64,000 nt of DNA from Metellina segmentata (GCA_947359465.1 OX375878.1:85844377-85908376); one strand, 5' to 3'; positions 41,795 to 52,814 are shown, counted from the stretch's first letter. The notes: generated from the letters alone by a model not told the origin. Translations and numbers: made by a program.

Positions 41795-42612
41795 GTTCCT
41801 GTTCCAGTGTTGGAGCTCTTCGAGAGAAAGCTGAAGGTCTCATTCTCAGCAGTTCCTGTTCCAGTGTTGGAGCTCTTCGAGAGAAAGCTGAAGGTCTCAT
41901 TCTCAGCAGTTCCTCTTCCTGTGTTGGATCTCTTCGAGAGAAAGCTGAAGGTCTCATTCTCAGCAGTTCCTGTTCCAGTGTTGGATCTCTTCGAGAGAAA
42001 GCTGAAGGTCCCATTCTCAGCAGTTCCTGGAGTTCTACGACTGTGTGTCCTGTGCGGCCAAGTGAAAGAGAATCGGCTGTGTTCAGTAAAAGAGGGTTCC
42101 TCTTCCTGTGTTGGATCTCTTCGAGAGAAAGCTGAAGGTCCCATTCTCAGCAGTTCCTGGAGTTCTACGACTGTGTGTCCTGTGCGGCCAAGTGAAAGAG
42201 AATCGGCTGTGTTCAGTAAAAGAGGGTTCCTCTTCCTGTGTTGGATCTCTTCGAGAGAAAGCTGAAGGTCCCATTCTCAGCAGTTCCTGGAGTTCTACGA
42301 CTGTGTGTCCTGTGCGGCCAAGTGAAAGAGAATCGGCTGTGTTCAGTAAAAGAGGGTTCCTCTTCCTGTGTTGGATCTCTTCGAGAGAAAGCTGAAGGTC
42401 CCATTCTCAGCAGTTCCTGGAGTTCTACGACTGTGTGTCCTGTGAGGCCAAGTGAAAGAGAATCGGCTGTGTTCAGTAAAAGAGGTTTCCTCTTCCTGTG
42501 TTGGATCTCTTCGAGAGAAAGCTGAAGGTCCCATTCTCAGCAGTTCCTGGAGTTCTACGACTGCGTGTCCTGTGAGGCCAAGTGAAAGAGAATCGGCTGT
42601 GTACAACGACAG
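41795..42612. repeat. Nested tandem repeat, 57-bp and 130-bp periods
   Basis: Units starting 'gttcctgttccagtgttgg' at 41795, 41852, 41909 and 41966 are 57 bp apart. From 41966 the 57-bp unit alternates with a 73-bp unit, giving 130-bp units at 41966, 42096, 42226, 42356 and 42486, the last slightly short. The 130-bp units are almost identical. 130 is not a multiple of three, so the array is not a protein repeat. Confidence 0.9.
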
Positions 42613-43109
42613 AAAGTTCCTAGTTCTGAGGCGCGTGATCAAGCATCGAACGGTGAGTCCCGATATTTTCTGGAATGCTAATTTTGGGGGTCCAAGTGAT
42701 ATACAATTGTAAAATATCAGAGTTATTAGCTTAGAAATTTTGATTGGGATCATTGGTCATTTCAAGGTTCATTGCCTGGGTGTTATAGTGTTTTAAAGAT
42801 TTCTAAAGTTGTAGTGTCTTTAAGCTCAAATGTGTAGAAGTGATTTAGTAAAAAAATTATTTTGTGTGTTCTTGTTAGTGAATCGGAATATAGAGATTAA
42901 TTGATTTCAAAGTATAATGCGGAGGTTTTATAGAGACTAAATTAATTTATCTCTTTTTGTTATGTGATTTTAGCTTTCTTCTAAGTATACAGATAAAGTT
43001 AGCTAAAATTTTGGTAGTACAGTAAGGTATTTTGAAATTGAAAAGGCAATTAGTCTATGGAGAAGATACTTGTGTAGTACCTTAAAAGTGCTTACTTTTA
43101 GAATTAGTA

Positions 43110-43360
43110 CTTGTGTTGCCTTGTATAGGGAGATACTCAGTTTTGAATTATTACTTCCGTGATTTTCTTTGGCATTTGTGTTACAGAAAATTATTGTGAA
43201 ATTTTGTTATTGCATTTTATATGTGGTGAGGTATTACTTGTGTTGCCTTGTATAGGGGGATACTCAGTTTTGAATTATTACTTCGGTGATTTTCTTTGGT
43301 ATTTGTGTTACAGAAAATTATTGTCAAATTTTTGTTATTGCATTTTATATGTGGTGAGGT
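43110..43360. repeat. Tandem duplication of 127 bp carrying a splice-acceptor-like site
   Basis: 'cttgtgttgccttgtatagg' at 43110 recurs at 43237. Each unit includes 'atttgtgttacagaaaatta'. Only scattered differences separate the two. Confidence 0.85.
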
Positions 43361-43380
43361 ATTTATTCCCTGGTTGAGAT

Positions 43381-45153
43381 ATGGCAGAATTTCTAAATAA
43401 GCAGACTAAAAAGATTTTGCTCTTGGTCGCAGAAGAGTTTGAGACAAATGTGTCCAATGCGGATAAGAAAAGGGCGATAATTGAGGCGATCTTGAAGGCG
43501 CCGGATTACGAAGAGAAATTCGCAAAAGATTGCTTAGAGCAAATCTTAGATACGGATAGATTAGAGAGGGAAGAACAGAGGTTAGAGAGGGAAGAACAGA
43601 CGTTAGAGAGGGAAATAGAAAGATCTTTTGAGTTAGAAAAGTTGAAAATACAACGCAGTGCAGAAAATGGCTCCGTAGCTTCCACTGTTTCTGTGCTGAG
43701 CGAGAATAGAAGTAAAATAGTAAGTCTAAAAGATTTAAACCATAAATTTGACCCAAAATTAACAGACATAACCCTGTTCTTGATGATTTTTGAGCGGCAA
43801 GCGCTAAAAGCGGAACTTGAGGAATCGAAATATGTTTCTCAACTCATTCCGTTATTACCCGCGGATGTCGCGCAAATAATAGTAAAAGAAGCGCCAGAAA
43901 TGGGAGATGATTACCATCATATAAAAAAACTTTTGTTAAAAAGATTTAGACTAGGAGCAGGAGCGTTAAAAATAAAATTTGAAACCCATCAGAGAAAGAC
44001 AGGTGCATTATGGTCGGATCTGGTATACGAACTGAGGGGTTATTTGGAAAATTGGTTGGAGGCGGTAAATGTGAAAGATTTCGAATCCCTTAAGGAATTT
44101 ATTCTTACGGAACAGGTGAAAAAGAGAGTTTCGTTTGAAATCAGAGACAAATTCCTAGATGAATGGGACGAAATCAAAACGGCATCCTCCCTAGCAGGAA
44201 GATGTGATAGGTACGAAAGTGTGCGTGGCAGTTATAGAAGAATGGATAGCAAAGTCTGGAATACAAAGCAGTATAATAGGGATAAGAACGAGCATGTTGG
44301 TTCCATTCATAAGAGTGATCAGACCAGAAAGTCTGAAGGGACCGCAAAAAAAGATCACCCGCATTCCAATTCCTGGAAAAGTGATAAATTTGAGAGAAAA
44401 AGACCTATCATTTGCTTTAATTGCAACAGAGCAGGGCACATCAGGCCAGATTGTCCGGATTTAAAAAGAAGAGGATCTAGCGACTTAGTAAATCAATTAG
44501 AGACAGATGTAATTATCGGAGACTGCTTCAAACCCTATTTTAAAAAAGCGGAAATAAATGGGATAGTGCGTGACTATTTACGAGATACTGGGGCGGGTAT
44601 AGACCTATGCGATCGTAGTTGGGTCAAGAACGAAGATTTGCTTGGGGAAGTAACTTGGGTCAAACAGCCCCTAGATAATGAATGCAAATGCCTCGCATTG
44701 GCGAAAGTGACCATAAGGGGAGAGTTTGGCACTGTGATTACAAAAGCCGCCGTGAAGCCCACAGAACTAGAGCAGGGGTATTACTTATTAGGGAACAAGA
44801 CTGCGGAGTTAATAGAAGAAATGAGGGGGAGGCCAGTTCCGGTGAACGCGGTGATAACGCACAATCAAAGGCGAGAGAGTTGTGAGGGCAGCGGTCTAGA
44901 GGTGAGAGGGGTAAAATCGGGTTCGGAGAATGACGATGAGGTTCGGGGGGAATCGGGGAATGAACTGGAGGAAGAGACCCTAGATTTTCCGAAAAGAACG
45001 GAAATAGAGACGGGATTGGAGAATGTGTCCGCTGAGTCGTTTAAAGAAGAACAGCGAAATTGCGAAACTTTAAAATTCCTGTGGGCACGGACATCTCAGC
45101 CAGGTGAAAGGGAATTTTTTGATAAAGAGGGAAGACTGGTGCGGATATCATAG
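43381..45153 (+). CDS. Gag-protease polyprotein of a Gmr1-like Ty3/gypsy element
   Basis: A 590-codon frame from ATG 43381. The N-terminal part has a charged coiled-coil with a tandem RLEREEQ repeat (about residues 60-85), then a capsid-like region with the PALTDITLFLMIF-type helix start (about 125 on). A CCHC zinc knuckle follows at C345, C348, H353, C358 (CFNCNRAGHIRPDC). After it comes an aspartic-protease motif DTGA at D402, in the context YLRDTGAGIDLCD. The protein packages and processes element RNA. Past the protease the frame runs into sequence resembling the N-terminus of integrase (EREFFDKEGRLVRIS) and hits TAG at 45151-45153. So Gag, protease and Pol were probably one reading frame, now interrupted. 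Not a host gene. Confidence 0.8.
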   Translation: MAEFLNKQTKKILLLVAEEFETNVSNADKKRAIIEAILKAPDYEEKFAKDCLEQILDTDRLEREEQRLEREEQTLEREIERSFELEKLKIQRSAENGSVASTVSVLSENRSKIVSLKDLNHKFDPKLTDITLFLMIFERQALKAELEESKYVSQLIPLLPADVAQIIVKEAPEMGDDYHHIKKLLLKRFRLGAGALKIKFETHQRKTGALWSDLVYELRGYLENWLEAVNVKDFESLKEFILTEQVKKRVSFEIRDKFLDEWDEIKTASSLAGRCDRYESVRGSYRRMDSKVWNTKQYNRDKNEHVGSIHKSDQTRKSEGTAKKDHPHSNSWKSDKFERKRPIICFNCNRAGHIRPDCPDLKRRGSSDLVNQLETDVIIGDCFKPYFKKAEINGIVRDYLRDTGAGIDLCDRSWVKNEDLLGEVTWVKQPLDNECKCLALAKVTIRGEFGTVITKAAVKPTELEQGYYLLGNKTAELIEEMRGRPVPVNAVITHNQRRESCEGSGLEVRGVKSGSENDDEVRGESGNELEEETLDFPKRTEIETGLENVSAESFKEEQRNCETLKFLWARTSQPGEREFFDKEGRLVRIS

Positions 45154-46250
45154 TCTAAGCGAGGTGAGGAGAACGTTCAATTGTGTGTGTCACTTTGTGT
45201 ATCGAAATAAGATTTTGGCTCTATGCCATGAAGAAGTGTCGGGTCATTTGGGCACGACGAAAACAAAGGATAGGGTCCTGCGTTGTTACTTTTGGCCACA
45301 ATGCTATCAAGAGATCGAACAATATGTAAAAACGTGTGATCCGTGCCAAAAGGTAGTTAGTAATAGGGACCGGCGTAAAGCCCCTTTGATGTTAGTTCCG
45401 ATAATTTCGGAGTGTTTTTCTAAATTAAACATTGATGCAGTGGGGCCCTTACAAACAAGCAATCGAAACAACAAGTATTTAATCACGTCCATTTGCCTTG
45501 CGTCAAAATATCCAGATGCGGTTCCGGTAGAAAACATCAGCTCTACCTCAGTTATTGACGCTTTGGTGCAGATTTTTGCGAGGACAGGTTACCCAAAAGA
45601 GGTGCAGTGCGACCTGGGCCGATCATTTACCAGCGAGCTGACGACAGAATTTTTCAGAAAATTCAGATCAAGGTGTCGCACAGTTCGGTTTGCCACCCGG
45701 AGTCGAATAGTGTTGAGAGGTTGCACTCTACCTTAAAAAAGGTTATAAAAGCGTTATGTTTGGAAATGGGTCGTGACTGGGAGGAGATTTTGCCTATGGC
45801 GTTATTCGCACTCAGGACAGTTACTCATCAAAGTACTGGGTTTAGTCCAGCTGAGTTAATTCATGGAAAGAATTTGCGCATGCCACATACGTTAGTATAT
45901 GAGAATTGGTTAGGACAGGAGAGCGCCGATCAAAATGTAGTGGATTACGTATTGAATTTAAATGACAGATTAAAAAAGTGTCAAGAATTAGCCGTTAAAC
46001 GTATGACGGAGTGTCAGGAGAAAAGGAAACTATGGTACGATCGAAATGCGGTGTCTAGAAAGTTTTAGGTGGGAGACCCAGTTTTGGTCCTGTCAACATC
46101 CAAGCCCCATAAGATGGCCGTAAATTGGATTGGTCCAGGAATTGTTTCGGGAGTGATTTCAGACACTAATTACACTATTGATCTGCCCGAGAGGCGAAAT
46201 AAAGCAACTATATATCACGTGAACCTAATGAAACCTTATCACAAGCGTCC
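45154..46250 (+). pseudogene. Integrase (HHCC, DDE core, GPY/F module) located upstream of RT
   Basis: The zinc-binding segment reads CHEEVSGHLGTTKTKDR, then CDPCQKV (about 45225-45350). Core: first Asp in NIDAVGPL (45434-45436), second Asp in QCDLGRSF (45611-45613), Glu in CHPESNSVERLHSTLK (45715-45717). The second Asp and the Glu are 104 nt apart, four fewer than an intact D35E spacing, which locates a frameshifting deletion between them. A GPY/F-type module follows (VNWIGPGIVSGV, about 46115-46150). In-frame TAG at 46066-46068 interrupts it, and another frame change lies near 45200. Integrase joins element cDNA to host DNA. Its position before the RT is the key oddity. Confidence 0.85.
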
Positions 46251-48404
46251 AGAATTCGTAAACTTAGTGTTAATTCAGGATTCGGAAGGGGTTGAAGAAG
46301 AGGCTGAAATTCCCTACCCCCTATCAAACCCTACGCAAATAGATTTCTGGGAAACTGTGAAAGACAGCAATCTGGAGAAACGTGCGACTGAGATGCAAAT
46401 TGACAAATTTAGGGAAGTGATAGAAAAGCATGGGCATGTTTTCTCATCGGACCCGGGAATTACACATTTGGTTGAAATGGACATTGAATTAGCGGACGAG
46501 TCTCCAGTTAGGGCAAAGCCTTATAGAATGTCGCCGAGGCAGACGGAGATTTTGAAAGAAGAGATTAGGAGATTGTTAGATCTCGGGGTAATCGAGGTGG
46601 GACAGTCAGATTTTACGTCTCCCATGATATTGGTGGAGAGTCCAGGAAAAGCTCCCCGTCCTTGCGTGGACTATCGCAGATTAAACGCCAAAACTCGCGT
46701 GGAGTATTTTCCACTCCCCAACATAGAGGAAGTTGTGGGAAGAGTGAGTTCAGCCACTTTCATTACGGTAATGGACTTACCCAAGGGATATTTCCAGATA
46801 CCACTGACTGAGAGATCCCGGATGTACGCCGCTTTTGTGACGCCTTTCGGGGTATTCTTGCCAAAGGTTATGATGTTTGGGCTGCTGAACGCGTCTTTTT
46901 ACTTCTGCAAACTGATAGCCAGGGTTTTGGGGGGCTCAGAATCGTTCGCTCTTCCATACATCGATGACATTGCCGTGTTCTCATCTATTTGGGAGAAACA
47001 CATGAGGGACATAGAGGAAGTGTTGAAACGCCTAGGAGAGGCCGGTTTGACGGTGAAACCGTCAAAATGTAAGTTCGCTCAGGATAGTGTAAAATTTCTA
47101 GGACACGAAGTGGGTTCAGGGAAAAGGTCCCCTAGTGAGGTCAAAATTAAAGCGATACAGGATTTTCCTACGCCCACGACCAAGACACAAATTCGTTCCT
47201 TTTTGGGGATGACAGGCTATTATTCACGACTAGTGGGCCCGCCCCCTGCTCGCTAACGCTCGCCAACCCCCGGAGGATTGCTTCGCAATTTTCATTGGTT
47301 CGCTGCGCGAACCTATGCTCGCTTCGCTCGCATCAACGAAGACACGTGTCCTAGCAGAAGAGATTGATTACAAAATATATTCCAAAAAATATTTTTCAAA
47401 TCTAAATTTTTTGTATTACATAAAAGATATATACAGTACCTCTGGAATCAGAATTTAAATGAAAACTTTGAGCAAATTTTTACTTGCAATGCGAGCGCTG
47501 CTTTGGAAATTGAATACCCAGCATGTTGTTTGTGTGTACATTTCCCCAGTACTCGAGTCACCCATACACTTTTTGACTGAGTTTGTTGTCGAAAGTTGTA
47601 GTGCACGCGTCTTGTTGTACTATAATTGTTAGCCTTGAAAAGGACCGTTTTTTAAATAGCCCTGAAAAGATCCTCCGCTTTCTTAGATTTCTATTACAAA
47701 CCGCAACAGCTCGTCTAAAATTCATTTTTTCAATAAAATTTCATCCGATAACGCTATAGATTCAAATGACTCGCGAGGCTCCTAGTAAACAAACAATCGC
47801 ACAATGTTGCCAAAACGCTGTAACAAATAACGTCTTTTTTGCGTGCCACGTAAGAGAAATATATATATAGATACATTCGAGAGTACTCGATTATAGCAGT
47901 CCCCCTTACTAACGTGTTAAAAGGGAAAATTAAAAAAGAAAGAATAATCTGGAGTGAGGATTGTGAGCGAGCTTTCCAGGATCTAAAAGCCAAATTAATT
48001 CAAAGTCCCGTTTTATACGCCCCAGATTCGCGAAGGAATTCATAGTGCAAACAGATGCTAGTTTGTACGGCGCGGGAATTGTTTTTTCACAGATACAGAA
48101 AGGAGAGGAGCATCCCATTTTATATATTAGTAAGAAATTTTCGCGGGCCGAACTAAACTATAGCACTATCGAGAGGGAGTTGGCCGCCATTGTGTACGGC
48201 CTTAAAAAATTAAACCATTATTTGGATGGTCAACGCTTTTTAATTCAAACGGATCATAACCCGCTCACGTTTTTAAAGAAAATGATTGGAACCAACGCTC
48301 GACTAACTAGGTGGGCATTATGTTTACAACAATATAATTTTACGGTAGAACACAGACCGGGAAAAATGCATGGGAATGCTGACGGACTCAGCAGAATGGA
48401 TTAA
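46251..48404 (+). pseudogene. Reverse transcriptase-RNase H of the gypsy-class element, split by a Helitron
   Basis: The frame shared with the integrase GPY/F module (46069-47256) continues into RT: PCVDYRRLNAKT, VMDLPKGYFQIPL (first Asp), FGLLNASFYFCK, and YIDD at 46957-46968 (catalytic). Then KFLGHEVG and FLGMTGYYSR up to 47229. After the Helitron (47230-47871) it resumes with YIREYSIIAVPLTNVLKGK, then RNase H: QTDASLYGAGIVFSQ, STIERELAAIVYGLKKLNHY, QTDHNPLTFL, ending GNADGLSRMD at 48404. One frameshift is evident near 48030. No integrase follows the RNase H, unlike ordinary gypsy elements. Confidence 0.85.
47230..47871 (-). mobile_element. Non-autonomous Helitron, 642 bp, inserted in the gypsy RT
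   Basis: On the minus strand it starts TCTATATATATATTTCTCTT and ends GGGCGGGCCCACTAG. It sits between A and T as Helitrons do. Excision rejoins ...TCACGA and TACATTCGA..., restoring a continuous RT frame. GC-rich palindromes near the 3' end (gcgagcg/cgctaacgctcgc, about 47248-47270) provide the terminal hairpin. A diverged relative lies at 39985-40685. No coding capacity. Confidence 0.85.
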
Positions 48405-48864
48405 CGATAATTTGTTAGCCATGCATCTGCTTAATTTGAGTTGAGTGTTGTAATGTTTTATTTGTGTAGTATATTTTTAGTGACGTAATTATGCTTATAT
48501 GTGTAGAGTTTAAATGTTTATGGTATCATGTGTTTTAAGTGTCATTGTATGTGGAATTTAATTAATGACATTAGATTGGGTAGTTTATTGTTATTGAATG
48601 ATTACTTTTGTATAGGATTGATTTTCGAATTGTGTACTTTGAAAAATTTAATATTGTGTATGTTTTTCTCTGAGTGTGAAAAGAGAAAGAAATTAAATCT
48701 AGGATGAACATATTTTAACACTGAGTACGCGTTCGCGAGTCTGAACCTTGAAATCGACAATGATAATAAGACATATCTTGTATCCCGAAAAGTATGGATG
48801 TACCCCAGTAAAAAATTGGTAATAATAAATTAATTTAATAATATTATTAATATGTTGTAATTAT
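48405..48864 (+). other. 3' untranslated region of the gypsy-class element
   Basis: T/G-rich non-coding sequence, with a purine tract 'aaaagagaaagaaa' at about 48679-48692 as possible polypurine primer. No 3' LTR matching the 5' leader could be seen. Confidence 0.4.
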
Positions 48865-49025
48865 TAATAATAAATTACATTAAGTATTAATAATAAATTC
48901 CATTAAGTATTAATAACAAAATACATTATTTATTAGTAATAAATTCCATTAATTATTAGTAATAAATTATAATAATTATTAATAATAAATTATATTAATT
49001 ATTAATGATAAATTATATTAATACG
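48865..49025. repeat. Seven-copy 23-bp AT-rich tandem repeat
   Basis: Units of 'taataataaattacattaag' plus 'tat' at 48865, 48888, 48911, 48934, 48957, 48980 and 49003, with increasing divergence. Confidence 0.85.
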
Positions 49026-49349
49026 ATTACCTATATATATAAATAATTCTTTAATCGTATTAATAACTATTCATTAATTAACTCTTTATTTTAAGAAATC
49101 ACAATTTTTTTTTGTTTATACAATATTTACTAGATGATTTTATGGTGAATTTTGAAACTTACAATACATTTAAATTAGGAATTAAGACGTGCATTTTTTC
49201 GTAAACGTTTCGATTTTTTCTGAACTTCTTAGATTTAAACTTGATTTGCTTGAAGCACATCGCTAAAAATTCTATCGATTCTGACTGCCGCCTATGAGTG
49301 CTCATAATTTTTAAAAAGTGTATTAACTATATACTTGTGAATAACTACA

Positions 49350-51758
49350 TCTAATATATAAAATTTCCATGTCACAATGTTAGTTACCGTACTCCTCCGA
49401 AACGGCTTTACCGATTTTTACCAAATTTTATATGCGTATTAAGTAGGTCTGAGAATCGGCTACTATCTATTTTCCATACCCCTAAGTGATAAGGGTTGTT
49501 CACCCTTAAAATTTATTTTTTTAATTTTTTGACGAAATTTTTTTTTTTTTTTTATAATGTTGCATTAAAAAATACATACAACCCTTAATTTTTACTTTTT
49601 TTATCACCAACCCCTATTTTTTATGGCCATTTTAGTAATTTAATCATTTTTCATCCCGCTCGATAACTGATCAATTATAGTGTTTTTAACTGTACTTCGA
49701 TTAAAAATCTAAAATATTTTTTAAAGAAAATAAAGATTTATTTTTATTATTAAAGTTTAATCCTGATATATGCTTAGTGTTACCAATCTTAGATTCTTAA
49801 AATTTGCCGCGCGTGTCTTTGGCACGATTAGTTCAGTTAATCAAGTTTTAGTTAAACAAGTGATTTACATAACCTTAAAAGTACTCAACACGTGTCACGA
49901 GCTCCAACCAACAACGGCTTTTGTGTTGTAAGTATACTTTTTTTATATAATTATTTGAATTTTTTACAACTATTGTTTCAAATTTTTTTTTCACAAAACT
50001 AATATTTTCGCTATAATCCTGGCCGATGCTGATGCACGTGTGAGCATGCAGCAATTGCGTCAAGAACAATCAGAAGATACACGAGCTGAGCGCAATGAAG
50101 TTATTTCATTAATTCTATTTATATGTGTTTTGTACAGTGAGCAATGCCAAGAAAACGCAAAGGGGCTGATTTGAGCCGTAATACAAGTAGGTCCAGAAGT
50201 ATGAGAGATAAAAGATCCCAAAGAACCGAAGAACAAGTCCAGCAACAAAATGCTGATGCACGTGTGAGCATGCAGCAATTGCGTCAAGAACAATCAGAAG
50301 ATACACGAGCTGAGCGCAATGAAGTTATACGTTTAGAACAACGACAATCACGCCGTTTAACGGTTAATAGACGCAGAACAAATGACCAACAACGCCAACA
50401 GGTGCATCGTGCATTTACATCTGATTCATTTTTGCGTCTAGCATTCCAGTATGAGCCCGATATTGAATATTATGCTCATTCAAAAGTGGTAATTGGTGCT
50501 ATGGATAAGGAATGTCCGCATTGTCATGCTCTCAAATTCAAAAATGAGCCACCTGGGATGTGTTGCGCGTCAGGAAAAGTGCAACTACCTGAAATTGAAA
50601 CACCACCTGAACCATTGAACGGTTTACTTATCGGTACGGATCCAGATTCTAACGTATTCCTGAAGTCAATTCGAACATTCAATTCATGCTTTCAAATGAC
50701 ATCGTTTGGAGCAACAGAAATAGTTCGAAATACTAATGCTAATGGTCAACAATACAATTCTACATTCAAAATCAGAGGCCAAGTTTATCATAAAATGGGC
50801 TCATTGCTGCCAATGCCAAACGAACCACATAAATTTTTACAAATCTACTTCATGGGCGGCGAGGATTCCGGAAGCGCACTTGCCAATCGCGTGAATGCAC
50901 GTTGTGACTATAATAACCTTGATTCATTTTTTGCCAGGCGCATCGTCAGCGACTTGGACGCTCTATTGAACGAGCACAATGAATTGTTGAAAATATTCAA
51001 ATCACACATGCACAAATTACAAAGCGATAATCACGCTATTGTCATTAATCCTGATAAAACACCAGCTGGAGAACATATTCGTAGATCCAATGCACCTGTT
51101 GTTGTAGACGTTGCTGGAATCATGGTTGGCGATCGTACAGGTACACGAGAAATTGTGATTCGTAGAAGAAATAATAATCTTCAGTTCATTGCTGATACAC
51201 ATCGTTCATATGACGCTCTCCAATATCCGCTAATATTCTGGAAGGGGCAAGACGGATATTGCAGCCAATTCAATTCAAACGAATTCAGTTTCCGATTAGA
51301 TTGGCATTTGCAATGACAATCAACAAATCCCAAGGCCAAACGATGTCTGTTTGTGGCTTAGATTTGAGTACACCATGTTTTTCACACGGGCAATTGTACG
51401 TAGCATGCTCTCGAGTCGGTAAACCATCCAGTTTGTTTGTGCTCGCTAAAGATGGGCTAACAAAAAATATTGTCCACGCTATAGCATTAAAAGATTGATG
51501 TTGTTTGTTAGTGTTACTGTCGTAATTAATATGTGATATGTAATTTTAAGAAATAAACTATAATAACTTGAAAATAATATTGTTTGGCGTTTGTTATTTT
51601 TATATTCCCTTATCGTTCATAGCGCTCCATGCCCATTTCACGCATATACCACATACTTACACACTTATAATAAGTAAGTTACTTTTTGTCTACACTAGAA
51701 TTTATCTAGAAACTAGAAATAATTTATAAGGCAAAACAACGTTTGCCGGGTCAGCTAG
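49350..51758 (+). mobile_element. Helitron with intact termini and internally deleted gene
   Basis: Starts TCTAATATATAAAATTTCC (49350) after A, and ends GGGTCAGCTAG (51758) before T. A hairpin GGCAAA..TTTGCC (51730-51747) lies 11 bases before the end. These are canonical Helitron ends. The single gene inside is the truncated Rep/helicase at 50144-51498. A 79-bp direct duplication occurs at 50026-50104 and 50250-50328. Confidence 0.9.
50144..51498 (+). pseudogene. Helitron Rep/helicase with its catalytic middle deleted
   Basis: From ATG 50144 (MPRKRKGADLSRNTSRS) the first about 370 codons match the N-terminal region of animal Helitron proteins, up to the start of the Helitron-like N domain (YDALQYPLIFWKGQDGY, about 51210-51260). 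At about 51256-51262 the sequence jumps, in another frame, to the extreme C-terminal helicase motifs FPIRLAFAMTINKSQGQT and LYVACSRVGKP, ending at TGA 51496-51498. The HUH/Tyr nickase motifs and helicase motifs I-IV are absent. The intact protein would nick and unwind DNA for rolling-circle transposition. This derivative cannot. Confidence 0.85.
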
Positions 51759-51759
51759 T

Positions 51760-52394
51760 GCAACTATAATATTAATGTAAAGATTAAGACATGACATCAT
51801 TCATCAGTATTGGTAGAATAGATAGACATTAAAATAAATTATTAAATTAAATAGAGATATCACTGTTGTAATGTCAACAAGAAAAAATAACTTATATTTT
51901 TCACAATAACATTTCTATTAAATATTTTTAGAAAAAAAGTCATCTCCCGAAAATATAATTTAAATTCTAACGTAATTGCTTTAAATATGTCTTACCTTTA
52001 AACTGCAATAATGCTTTCGCAATGTTATTTTTAATTTTATAACATTTGCTAAAGCAAAAGTACAGAACATGTGCTGCGGTCTCCTGTTGGTAACAAAATG
52101 AATCCAGAATTCTGACACAAGGAAACAAATAGCCAAGGAATACCATACTGCGTTTCTAACACATTTAATAAAGCTGAATGATTGAAGAACTAAATGGCTT
52201 GTCTGACTGCACTGTAATCAATAAAGCCGCTTTAAAGAGCCCCCTTAAGGAATTTAAACTTCTAACAATATGTAGTCTGTTAAGAAACCGTGATTATTAA
52301 TTGAAACGTAAAACTTAATGAAAATTAATAAATGTATGTCGAAACGGAAATGACCCACCAAAGATCTCCCTATTCATTGACGAGAGTTAAGTAT
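51760..52394. other. Unassigned sequence
   Basis: Lies between the Helitron and hAT elements. No genes recognised. Confidence 0.35.
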
Positions 52395-52814
52395 CAGTGG
52401 CGGATGTTGGTCCCTTGTTTGGGAGGGACGATCTGTCGATCGAAATGTGCTCCGAGGTTTGTTCACTTAGGATTTTCTTAACGGCTTCCTATATACGAAT
52501 ATTTGACATTTTTGAAATTTCTAGAAGAAATTCTTAAGTTCACAGAAGTTCTTTGCAGCTTATATGTAGGCGTATCATTTTTGAGACCAAATCAAAACAA
52601 AGAAGAAAAAATAAACTTTTTTAGGAAAAAAAACTTATTGTTGAAGTCGAAACAGGAAAATAAATTTTATTCTGCATCAAACACAAAAGTATTCACAAGT
52701 AAGAGATATCCACGTGAAAAGGTTAATACTGAATATGAACTAAAGAAACACATTTATATCAAGACTATCTAAGCCTTCACTAAATATGGTTCTTATTATA
52801 ATATCAACTCAAGT

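Larger units (their letters stand above)
41221..43380 (+). other. Long untranslated leader of the gypsy-class element
   Basis: GC-richer than its surroundings and closed to long sense ORFs. It contains two tandem arrays: four 57-bp units (41795-42022) and five 130-bp units (41966-42612), plus a 127-bp duplication at 43110-43360. A good donor (AACG|GTGAGT, about 42652) and acceptor (TGTGTTACAG, 43187 and again about 43315) could splice out a leader intron before the ATG at 43381. LTR borders and primer-binding site were not identified with confidence. Confidence 0.45.

Noticed and set aside
41743..42712. Overlapping open frames on both strands with repeated peptides (for example SRRDPTQEEE)
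   Set aside because: They arise from the 57/130-bp tandem array. The 130-bp period shifts frame, so no frame encodes a consistent repeat protein, and the array lies in a retroelement leader.
48865..49025. Regular 23-bp array as a CRISPR-like locus
   Set aside because: Contiguous AT-rich tandem units without spacers in a eukaryotic context. It is a minisatellite.
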